DNA of 7,543 nt from Cypionkella sp. (GTDB lineage Bacteria; Pseudomonadota; Alphaproteobacteria; Rhodobacterales; Rhodobacteraceae). The DNA lies in NCBI GenBank assembly GCA_018063485.1, contig JAGPBG010000098.1, positions 1 to 7,543 on the forward strand. Direction: 5' to 3'. Positions 1 to 6,289 of this stretch are shown here, piece after piece (positions within the stretch are counted from its first letter, which is position 1; every line of letters starts with the position of its first letter). A model generated the notes under the pieces. The model saw only the letters and a list, made by a program, of their open reading frames with translations, did not search any database and was not told where the DNA came from. The position numbers were made by a program, and so were the translations under genes.

Positions 1-333
1 CGCCGCGACGCTGCATTGATGCAAAAGACCGAACTTGAATTCCTGGGCATCCTGCGCAGCCCTTGGGTGAAAGCGCGGGTGCGGATCTGGACACTTGCCG
101 AATTCATCGAGAACCCGATGGAGCCCTTGCAAAGCGTGATTGATGAGATAAGCCCGCGTTCAACCCGCAGGCTGACCGAAGCTCCGCGGATGACAGACCT
201 GACGGGTTTCGGCCAATTCCTGCAAAACCTGCGCAATCAGGGGATGCAGCCGATCCTGATGGGGGATTTCCCGCCCGGAGATGCGTTGCGTGCTTCTACA
301 ACGCGGCGTGGCCGCCCCTATTTGGTAAAGTAA
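1..333 (+). CDS. C-terminal part of an unrecognised protein, cut by the window start
   Basis: The reading frame is open from the first base to a TAA at 331-333 and gives about 110 residues. A TTG-ATG pair occurs at 16-21, but no good Shine-Dalgarno sequence can be judged there and the frame continues upstream, so I read this as the end of a longer gene. Codon choice (many ATC, CTG, CGC and GCG codons) looks like real coding sequence. The visible part is soluble, with no membrane segment. It is rich in Arg and Leu and ends in a basic tail (RRGRPYLVK). I do not recognise a family. The stop lies three bases before the ATG of the sulfotransferase gene, so the two are probably co-transcribed and translationally coupled. 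A role in the same sulfation or surface-polysaccharide pathway is possible but is only an inference from position. Confidence 0.6.
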   Translation, partial: RRDAALMQKTELEFLGILRSPWVKARVRIWTLAEFIENPMEPLQSVIDEISPRSTRRLTEAPRMTDLTGFGQFLQNLRNQGMQPILMGDFPPGDALRASTTRRGRPYLVK

Positions 334-336
334 TGA

Positions 337-1743
337 ATGCCGGCCAAGTCCTTTACGTCTTTTGTCATTTTCGCGGAAATGCGGACGGGTTCGAATTTCC
401 TTGAGGCCAATCTGAACGCGATTGATGGCGTGTCTTGTCTGGGCGAGGCGTTCAATCCGTTCTTTATGGGCGGTGAAGGCAAACAGGAAATGCTGGGTGT
501 CACGATGGATCAGCGCGGGGCCGATCCGTCGAGTTTGCTGAATGCCATGGCTTTGGTGCCGGGAATGACCGGGTTTCGCTATTTCCACGACCACGATCCG
601 CGCGTTTTCGATTTGGTGATGAATGATCCGACCTGCGCCAAAGTGATTCTGACGCGCAATCAGGTTGAAAGCTACATCAGTTGGAAAATTGCGCTGGAAA
701 GCGATCAATGGTGGCTGGCGAATACCAAGCATCTGAAAACCGTGCGCCCGAACTTCGACCTGGCCGAATTCCAGACGCGACTTGAAGCTGTGCACGGCTT
801 TCAACGCCGCCTTGTTCATGCTTTGCAAGTTACCGGACAGACGGCGTTCTACATTGATTATGAAGACGTTTTGGATCTTGAGGTGCTGAACGGCCTTGCT
901 GCCTTTCTGGGCGTTGACGGGCGGCTGGCCAAACTTGATTTCCGCTTCAAAAAACAAAACCCCGAGGCCTTGGCTGACAAGGTCAGCAATCCGCAGGAAA
1001 TGGCCGAAGGGTTGGCCGGGATGGATTGGTTCCACCTGGCGGAAACCCCCAATTTTGAGCCGCGCCGGTTGGCCGCCGTGCCGCAATACCTGGCGTCTGC
1101 GGCGGCACCGCTGTTATTCATGCCGATCAAGTCGGGGCCGGAACAGCAGATTAGGAAATGGCTGCAAAGCTATGGGCCGCTGCTGCCTGCCTTTGATCGA
1201 AAATCCTTGCGCCAATGGAAACAAGCCCATTCCGGCCAGCGCAGCTTTACTGTGTTGCGACATCCTTTGACGCGGGCACATGCGGTTTGGGCAGATTTTG
1301 TTGAGAAGGAATGGATGCCGGAACTGCGACCCTATCTCAAACGGGTTCATAAATTCCAACTGCCTCCCAAGGGCAAGGGTTTCGCGACGCAAGAAGAGTT
1401 TCGCGCTGGGTTTCTGGTGTTTCTGGAGTTGATGAAGCATATTCACGCTGGGCGGACCGAGTTGCGGATGTTGCCGCAATTTGCCAGCCAAGGGGCGTGG
1501 ATTCAGGGCTTTGCCAGCCTGCAGGCCCCGGATATCCTGATCCGGGAGAGCGACCTGAACGAAGATCTGTCAGCTTTGACCGGTCGAGTCGGCTTGCCCA
1601 TGAATCCACTGCCCACGGTGGCGGATAAAGCTGCCTTCACATTGGCCGAACTTTACGGGCCTGATCTCGAATCCGCCGCCCGAGAGGCCTATTGGCGCGA
1701 TTATAACGGGTTCGGCTTTGGCGATTGGGCTCTTTCTGGCTAG
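337..1743 (+). CDS. NodH-like sulfotransferase family protein, two sulfotransferase-like domains
   Basis: The 468-residue product resembles the 'NodH-like' sulfotransferases found in Rhodobacteraceae. Such enzymes move sulfate from PAPS to a sugar or lipid hydroxyl in the cytoplasm. Residues 9-26 carry the 5'-phosphosulfate-binding loop (FAEMRTGSNFLEANL, with R16, T17, G18, S19). Residues 103-115 carry the 3'-phosphate site (LTRN...S), with R107 and S115 at the usual spacing. H84, D85 and H86 follow a GFRYFHDHD stretch. From about residue 257 a second, sulfotransferase-like segment begins. It has a 3'-site-like VLRHPLTRAHAVW (306-318), but alanine (A316) stands where serine is expected, and no good PAPS loop is visible, so it may be inactive or bind acceptor. 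No signal peptide is seen. The ATG follows the upstream stop by three bases, with only a weak purine-rich ribosome site. The acceptor is unknown; I would not call it true NodH, since no nodulation genes are present. Confidence 0.82.
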   Translation: MPAKSFTSFVIFAEMRTGSNFLEANLNAIDGVSCLGEAFNPFFMGGEGKQEMLGVTMDQRGADPSSLLNAMALVPGMTGFRYFHDHDPRVFDLVMNDPTCAKVILTRNQVESYISWKIALESDQWWLANTKHLKTVRPNFDLAEFQTRLEAVHGFQRRLVHALQVTGQTAFYIDYEDVLDLEVLNGLAAFLGVDGRLAKLDFRFKKQNPEALADKVSNPQEMAEGLAGMDWFHLAETPNFEPRRLAAVPQYLASAAAPLLFMPIKSGPEQQIRKWLQSYGPLLPAFDRKSLRQWKQAHSGQRSFTVLRHPLTRAHAVWADFVEKEWMPELRPYLKRVHKFQLPPKGKGFATQEEFRAGFLVFLELMKHIHAGRTELRMLPQFASQGAWIQGFASLQAPDILIRESDLNEDLSALTGRVGLPMNPLPTVADKAAFTLAELYGPDLESAAREAYWRDYNGFGFGDWALSG

Positions 1744-1855
1744 AGCGCGTTGTGTCAAATTGAATTCACCTCGCAACCCGAACGCATTTGCAAGGGCAAT
1801 CGCTGCCTCGGGTTGCGAGGTGAATACATGTAGCTGATTGAACGCAACGCGCTCT
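1742..1855. repeat. Palindromic dispersed-repeat candidate (MITE-like)
   Basis: Two nested perfect inverted repeats are visible. The outer arms are 11 bases (AGAGCGCGTTG at 1742-1752, with its complement at 1845-1855). The inner arms are 18 bases (1764-1781 and 1808-1825), around a 26-base loop that itself contains TTGC/GCAA. The stretches between outer and inner arms differ: the left is 8 bases shorter than the right. The left tip overlaps the TAG stop of the sulfotransferase gene. There is no open reading frame inside. A TA precedes GAGCGCG on the left and a TG follows CGCGCTC on the right, so an origin as an IS630/mariner-type miniature element with a decayed TA duplication is possible (inference). 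As RNA it would fold into a long hairpin. It has no T-run, so it is not a classical terminator, though it could protect the 3' end of the transcript. Confidence 0.72.
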
Positions 1856-1868
1856 GGGCCCTGACGCA

Positions 1869-1884
1869 CCCTGCAAATGCAGGG
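1869..1884. other. Short GC-rich hairpin downstream of the repeat
   Basis: CCCTGC and GCAGGG form a 6-base-pair stem around an AAAT loop. It sits between two copies of CTGGGCCC (1854-1861 and 1902-1909), whose self-complementary GGGCCC cores could pair with each other and enclose the hairpin. No T-tract follows, so an intrinsic terminator call is not supported. A transcript-end or Rho-associated structure for the upstream unit is possible. Confidence 0.35.
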
Positions 1885-1914
1885 CGAGGTTTAACTTCTA
1901 CCTGGGCCCCCCGG

Positions 1915-1944
1915 TTGACAGCTCAGTGCTGGAAAAGAGATATC
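1915..1944 (+). promoter_or_regulatory. Candidate sigma-70 promoter of the efflux operon
   Basis: A perfect TTGACA (-35) lies at 1915-1920. Eighteen bases later GATATC (1939-1944) matches the -10 consensus at three of six positions; a 17-base spacing gives the weaker AGATAT. Transcription would start near 1951, leaving a leader of roughly 110 bases before the adaptor start codon. The perfect -35 and the position upstream of a two-gene operon support the call; the poor -10 limits confidence. Alphaproteobacterial promoters often have weak -10 elements. Confidence 0.45.
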
Positions 1945-1946
1945 GG

Positions 1947-1962
1947 TGGCATATTTATGCCA
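1947..1962. promoter_or_regulatory. Inverted repeat, candidate operator for an efflux-operon repressor
   Basis: TGGCAT and ATGCCA form a perfect 6-base inverted repeat around ATTT. Outer bases extend the pairing by one G-T wobble and one G-C pair (1945-1964). It starts three bases after the predicted -10 and covers the predicted transcription start, where a TetR- or MarR-type repressor of an RND efflux operon commonly binds. No regulator gene is present in the window. A simple RNA leader hairpin is the alternative reading. Confidence 0.4.
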
Positions 1963-2062
1963 TCAATAGTATGGACGCCGCGTAATAGAACGATCTCCGC
2001 CTTGGTTTTGCGTTTGCGGACATTCAAACCATAAGTCCAGTGTAGTTAGAAAGAGACCAGTC

Positions 2063-3175
2063 GTGTTCCACAACATCCGCCTTCACCGAATTGCTGCCCT
2101 GTTGGTTTTGCTGGCGGCAGGAGCGTGGATTGCTACAGGCCACTTTGCGGCCGTTGGCACCAATCAGGCGAAAGCTGAGGCATCGCAAGCGGCCGAAGCC
2201 CCTGCCCTGCAACCGGAGCCGGTGTTGCGCACCGTCGCCGGAATGACCCCGGTTTTTGCTGAACACGCCCGCAAGATCAGACTTTCAGGCGTGACCGCTC
2301 CAGATAAAAGCGCAACCTTGGCCGCGCGGGCCACTGGGGTTATCGAAGTGCTTAATCTGGCAAAGGGCAAGTCGGTTGCCCAAGGTAGCCTCGTGATGCA
2401 GTTGGAGGGCCCCGAAACCGTGGCCAACGCCGAAATCGCACAAATCGCTCTGGATCAGAGCGAACGCGATCTGGCCTTGGCGGAGCGGTTGTTCAAAAGC
2501 GGCAACACGCCCGAAACTCAGGTGACCAATGCCCGTTCCGCCCGAAACGCCGCTGCGGCGCAACTGAAACTGGCCAAGGCAACTGTTGATCGTCTGCAAT
2601 TGAAAGCGCCGTTTTCCGGCACAGTGGATTCCGTCGAGGTTGAAGCCGGCGAATGGGTACAGATGGGCGCGACCATTGCGACCATCCTGACGCTGGACCC
2701 CATTTTGGTGAAGGCTGAGGTGTCGGAACTCGATGTCGGACAGGTGTCCATCGGTTCGGCAGCACAGGTTACTCTGGTCAACGGCCAGAAACTTGACGGA
2801 ACCGTGCGTTTTGTGGCGCGCGAGGCCTCGGCGGCGACGCGGACTTTTCCGGTTGAGATCGCCTTTCCCAACAAAGACAAATCCATTCCGGCCGGCATGA
2901 CCGCGAAAGTCGAGCTTTTGGCCGCGCCGGTCATCGCTGTTACTGTCCCGCGTTCGATCATTACGCTGTCCGATCAGGGCGAGATCGGGTTGCGCGTTGT
3001 CGGGCCGGATGATGTTGCGCAATTTGCGGCCATTCAGGTGCTGGACGATACGCTGAATGGGCTGGTGGTGACGGGCATTCCGCAGGGTGTGCGCATTGTC
3101 GTGTCGGGGCAAGATCTGGTGCGCAATGGCGATCAGGTTGTGGTGGATGAGGCCGCCCCGGTGTCCCAGCCATGA
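2063..3175 (+). CDS. RND efflux periplasmic adaptor (membrane fusion protein)
   Basis: The 370-residue protein is the periplasmic adaptor that joins an RND pump to an outer-membrane channel. An N-terminal hydrophobic segment (about residues 9-28) serves as signal or membrane anchor; there is no lipobox cysteine, so it is not a lipoprotein like AcrA. The split lipoyl domain is at about 86-115 (ARATGVIEVLNLAKGKSVAQG) and 178-211 (LKAPFSGTVDSVEVEAGEWV). Between them lies an alpha-helical hairpin, about 117-176, rich in Ala, Gln and Leu. A beta-barrel (about 212-288, including IPAGMTAKVEL) and a membrane-proximal domain (about 290-365) follow. The start is GTG, supported by AAAGAGA seven bases upstream and by the signal segment lying directly after it; the next in-frame ATG is about 60 residues later and would remove that segment. 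Its stop overlaps the permease start (ATGA), a typical coupled operon. Substrate cannot be read from the adaptor. Confidence 0.93.
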   Translation: MFHNIRLHRIAALLVLLAAGAWIATGHFAAVGTNQAKAEASQAAEAPALQPEPVLRTVAGMTPVFAEHARKIRLSGVTAPDKSATLAARATGVIEVLNLAKGKSVAQGSLVMQLEGPETVANAEIAQIALDQSERDLALAERLFKSGNTPETQVTNARSARNAAAAQLKLAKATVDRLQLKAPFSGTVDSVEVEAGEWVQMGATIATILTLDPILVKAEVSELDVGQVSIGSAAQVTLVNGQKLDGTVRFVAREASAATRTFPVEIAFPNKDKSIPAGMTAKVELLAAPVIAVTVPRSIITLSDQGEIGLRVVGPDDVAQFAAIQVLDDTLNGLVVTGIPQGVRIVVSGQDLVRNGDQVVVDEAAPVSQP

Positions 3176-6100
3176 AGATCGTAGAAACGGCAATTGCCAA
3201 TGCCCGGCTAACGATTTCTGTTCTGGTTTTCCTGATGCTTGCTGGCGCGATGGCCTATGTCAGCATTCCCAAGGAAGCCGAGCCGGATGTGCAGATCCCG
3301 ATCATCTATGTCTCGATGGGTTATTCTGGGATCTCGCCCGAAGATAGCGAGCGGCTGTTGCTTCGCCCGATGGAAACCGCATTGAAATCCATCACCGGCA
3401 TCAAGAAAATGACCGCAACCGCCTATGAGGGCGGCGGTAACGTCTTGATGGAGTTTCAGGCCGGGGCCGATCTCGACAAGGCCTTGGTCGATGTGCGCAA
3501 CAAGGTGTCCCAAGCACGGCGCGATCTGCCTTCAGGCGTGGATGAGCCGACGGTGAATGAGGTGAACATCTCGGAATTCCCGGTGCTGGTCATCACGCTG
3601 TCCGGCAATGTGCCCGAGGTGGTTCTGTCCACAGCCGGGCGCGAGTTGAAAAACCGGATCAAGGAAGTGAACGGAGTTCTGGATGCGTCACTGCAAGGGG
3701 TGCGCGATGATCTGATCGAGGTGATCGTCGATCCGGCCAAACTCGAAAGCTATGGCTTGCGGCCCGATCTGCTGATTGCCGGGGTGAATGCCAACAATCA
3801 ACTGGTGGCGGCGGGCGCGCTTGAGGGTGCGGAAGGGCGCTATTCCATCAAGGTGCCGTCCCTGATCGAAACACCTGAAGACGTGGCGACCTTGCCGATC
3901 ATCTCGACCAATACCGCAATGGTTTTGGCCAAGGATATCGGCTCGGTGCGGGCCACTCACAAAGATCCGACAACAATCACCCGACTGAACGGCGCGCCGG
4001 CAGTGGCGATTGAGGTGTCAAAGCGAACTGGTGCCAATCTGATTGAAACCGTGGATGCAGTAAAGGCGGTTACCGAAGAGTTCAAGGGCCTGCTGCCCTC
4101 TGGCACCATTGTGACCTTTAGTCAGGACAAATCGAAAGATATCCGTCAGTTGTTGGGGGATCTGCAAAACTCGGTGCTGACGGCGGTGATTTTGGTGTTC
4201 ATCGTGATCCTGTTTGCGCTGTCGGGCCGTGCGTCGATCCTGATCGGGATGGCAATTCCGGCGTCTTTCCTGATGGGAATGCTGTTGCTGTCGCTGATGG
4301 GATTCACCGTCAACATTGTGGTGCTGTTCTCGCTTATTCTGGCGGTTGGCATGTTGGTTGATGACGCGATCATCGTCACCGAATATGCCGAGCGGCGAAT
4401 GTCCGAAGGCATGGACAAGCGTTTGGCCTTTGCGCAGGCCTCGCACCGGATGGCTGGGCCGGTGATTGCCGCAACGATGACGCGGGTTGCTGCCTTTTCG
4501 CCACTGCTGTTCTGGCCGGGGATTGTGGGCGAGTTCATGAAATACATGCCGATCACTCTGATCGTGACACTGTCGGCCTCGATGCTTTATGCGCTGATTT
4601 TTGTGCCAACGATGGGTGCGTTGATCGCCAAACCGTTCAAGGAACCCGCCAGGCACAAGGACGGGCCTTATATGTGGCTGGTCGGCAAGGCCGTGCGCCA
4701 TCCTTTTACCGTGCTGACGCTCGCGTTGGGCCTTTTGGTCGCGGTGCCCTATTCTTATGGCAAGTATGGTCGCGGGGTCGAGTTTTTCCCGAACGTCGAA
4801 CCGGAGTATGGCCTGCTTTATGTCAAGGCACGCGGAAACCTGTCGATTGAAGAAAAGGACACATTGGTGCGTCAGGCCGAGGCGCGGGTTTTGGGCTTTC
4901 CGGGGATTTCCTCGGTCTACACGCGGTCGGGCAAGGCGAGTGGTGCGGGCAATGAAGTCGCCGCCGATGTGATCGGGGTGATCCAGTATGAATTCGTCGA
5001 TTGGCGCGAGCGCAAGAATGCCAACGCGATTCTGAACGATCTACGTGCCAAAATGGTGGGGATTCCGGGGGTCGATATCGAAGTCTCGGTGCCAGCAGCG
5101 GGGCCACCGACCGGCAAGGCGATCCAGATCCAGCTATCTGCGGTCAACCCTGAAGGTCTGGGCACAGTGGCGGCGCAGATTGCCGATGAACTGGCCAAAG
5201 TGCCAGGAGTGATTGATATTGATTCGGGTCTGCCCTTGCCGGGCGTCGATTGGGAACTGATTGTCGATCGTGGCGCGGCGGCGCGTTATGGCGTGGCACC
5301 CAGTACCGTGGGCGCGATGGTGCAGTTGGTGACGTCTGGTTTGAAACTGTCGGAATATCGCCCGGCAGGGGCGGATGATGCGGTGGATATCCGGCTGCGC
5401 TTGCCAGCAGATCAGCGCACCGTACTCGCGCTGGATCAGTTGCGGATTGAAACCGCCAGTGGCTCGGTTCCGTTGTCGAACTTCGTCACGCGGGTGGCGG
5501 CGCCAACCACCGGGCAGCTTACACGGCTGAACAGCCAGCGCACGATTACGGTTCAGGCGGGAATTGCGGCAGGCGTGCAGACTGCGCCCGTGCGTGATGC
5601 CATCACCTCCGAATTGAAAAAGGCGGGGTTGGACAAGTTGGGGATCCGTTGGAAACTGGCGGGCGAGGATGAAGAACAGGCCGAGGCCGGGGCCTTTCTG
5701 AGCAAGGCCTTTGGCGCGGCTATGTTCTTGATTTTCATTGTGCTTTTGGCGCAGTTCAACAAGTTCATCTCGGTTGGTTTGGTCCTTTCGGCGGTGGTGA
5801 TGTCCACCATTGGGGTGCTTTTGGGTCTGTTGATCATGGGCCAACCGTTTGGCGTGGTGATGACCGGAATCGGCATTATCGCGTTGGCGGGGGTGGTGGT
5901 GAACAACAATATCGTGCTGATCGACACCTATGACACGCTGCGCCACGAAGGCATGGCCAAGATCGACGCGATCCTTGAGACCTGCCGCGAACGGGCGCGC
6001 CCGGTGGTACTGACGGCGTTGACGGCCATTCTGGGTGTGTTGCCGATTGCTTTTGGGTTGAATCTTGAGCTGTTGAACCACGAAACCACTTATGGCGCGC

Positions 6101-6270
6101 CCTCAACCCAGTGGTGGATTTCGCTTTCAAGCGCGATTGTCTTTGGCCTTGCCTTTGCGACGGTGCTGACACTGATCGTGATTCCATCGCTGCTGATGAT
6201 CGTTACTCCCGGTGACGGGACGCGGCGCAAACGGCGCTGGTTCGGGCTGCGGGCGGCGAAAGCGGTTTAA
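3172..6270 (+). CDS. RND efflux permease, inner-membrane subunit (AcrB/HAE-1-like)
   Basis: The 1032-residue protein is a proton-driven RND exporter of the inner membrane, probably trimeric and partnered with the adjacent adaptor. It has the duplicated RND plan. TM1 is at about 11-30, followed by a large periplasmic porter/docking domain (to about 330). TM2-TM6 span about 333-485 and TM7 is at about 510-528. A second periplasmic domain runs to about 840, and TM8-TM12 lie between 843 and 1012. TM4 holds the proton-relay pair D397-D398 in GMLVDDAIIVTEYAERR. R943 in RERARPVVLTALTAILG matches the conserved arginine of AcrB TM11. In TM10 the AcrB lysine is replaced by asparagine (GVVVNNNIVLIDTY, N911-N913). 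The ATG overlaps the adaptor stop by four bases and has no close Shine-Dalgarno of its own, so translation is likely coupled. The length is near AcrB's 1049. A basic cytoplasmic tail (RRKRRWFGLR) ends it. The substrate is unknown; this is not the heavy-metal subtype as far as I can judge. Confidence 0.95.
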   Translation: MKIVETAIANARLTISVLVFLMLAGAMAYVSIPKEAEPDVQIPIIYVSMGYSGISPEDSERLLLRPMETALKSITGIKKMTATAYEGGGNVLMEFQAGADLDKALVDVRNKVSQARRDLPSGVDEPTVNEVNISEFPVLVITLSGNVPEVVLSTAGRELKNRIKEVNGVLDASLQGVRDDLIEVIVDPAKLESYGLRPDLLIAGVNANNQLVAAGALEGAEGRYSIKVPSLIETPEDVATLPIISTNTAMVLAKDIGSVRATHKDPTTITRLNGAPAVAIEVSKRTGANLIETVDAVKAVTEEFKGLLPSGTIVTFSQDKSKDIRQLLGDLQNSVLTAVILVFIVILFALSGRASILIGMAIPASFLMGMLLLSLMGFTVNIVVLFSLILAVGMLVDDAIIVTEYAERRMSEGMDKRLAFAQASHRMAGPVIAATMTRVAAFSPLLFWPGIVGEFMKYMPITLIVTLSASMLYALIFVPTMGALIAKPFKEPARHKDGPYMWLVGKAVRHPFTVLTLALGLLVAVPYSYGKYGRGVEFFPNVEPEYGLLYVKARGNLSIEEKDTLVRQAEARVLGFPGISSVYTRSGKASGAGNEVAADVIGVIQYEFVDWRERKNANAILNDLRAKMVGIPGVDIEVSVPAAGPPTGKAIQIQLSAVNPEGLGTVAAQIADELAKVPGVIDIDSGLPLPGVDWELIVDRGAAARYGVAPSTVGAMVQLVTSGLKLSEYRPAGADDAVDIRLRLPADQRTVLALDQLRIETASGSVPLSNFVTRVAAPTTGQLTRLNSQRTITVQAGIAAGVQTAPVRDAITSELKKAGLDKLGIRWKLAGEDEEQAEAGAFLSKAFGAAMFLIFIVLLAQFNKFISVGLVLSAVVMSTIGVLLGLLIMGQPFGVVMTGIGIIALAGVVVNNNIVLIDTYDTLRHEGMAKIDAILETCRERARPVVLTALTAILGVLPIAFGLNLELLNHETTYGAPSTQWWISLSSAIVFGLAFATVLTLIVIPSLLMIVTPGDGTRRKRRWFGLRAAKAV

Positions 6271-6289
6271 CCCCCGCCGCCCGGCTCTG

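Noticed and set aside
160..1086. Long - strand open frame opposite the sulfotransferase gene (308 codons)
   Set aside because: It is His/Gln/Arg-rich with no domain pattern, and the + strand frame carries clear PAPS-binding motifs. It is a shadow of the real gene.
337..1743. Calling the sulfotransferase a nodulation gene
   Set aside because: The NodH resemblance is to the general fold and PAPS motifs; no other nod genes are present and the length and second domain differ from rhizobial NodH.
1742..1855. Reading the palindrome as a classical Rho-independent terminator
   Set aside because: The loop is 26 bases long and no T-run follows either end, so the intrinsic terminator pattern is absent.
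1971..1985. Four-codon upstream frame (ATG GAC GCC GCG TAA) in the efflux leader
   Set aside because: It has no Shine-Dalgarno sequence and such short frames are expected by chance.
2285..3193. Long - strand open frame opposite the adaptor gene (302 codons)
   Set aside because: The composition is typical of antisense GC-rich coding sequence, and the + strand encodes an evident membrane fusion protein.
5134..6081. Long - strand open frame opposite the permease C-terminal half (315 codons)
   Set aside because: Antisense of transmembrane helices gives His/Gln/Asn-rich sequence without any motif; the permease is unambiguous.
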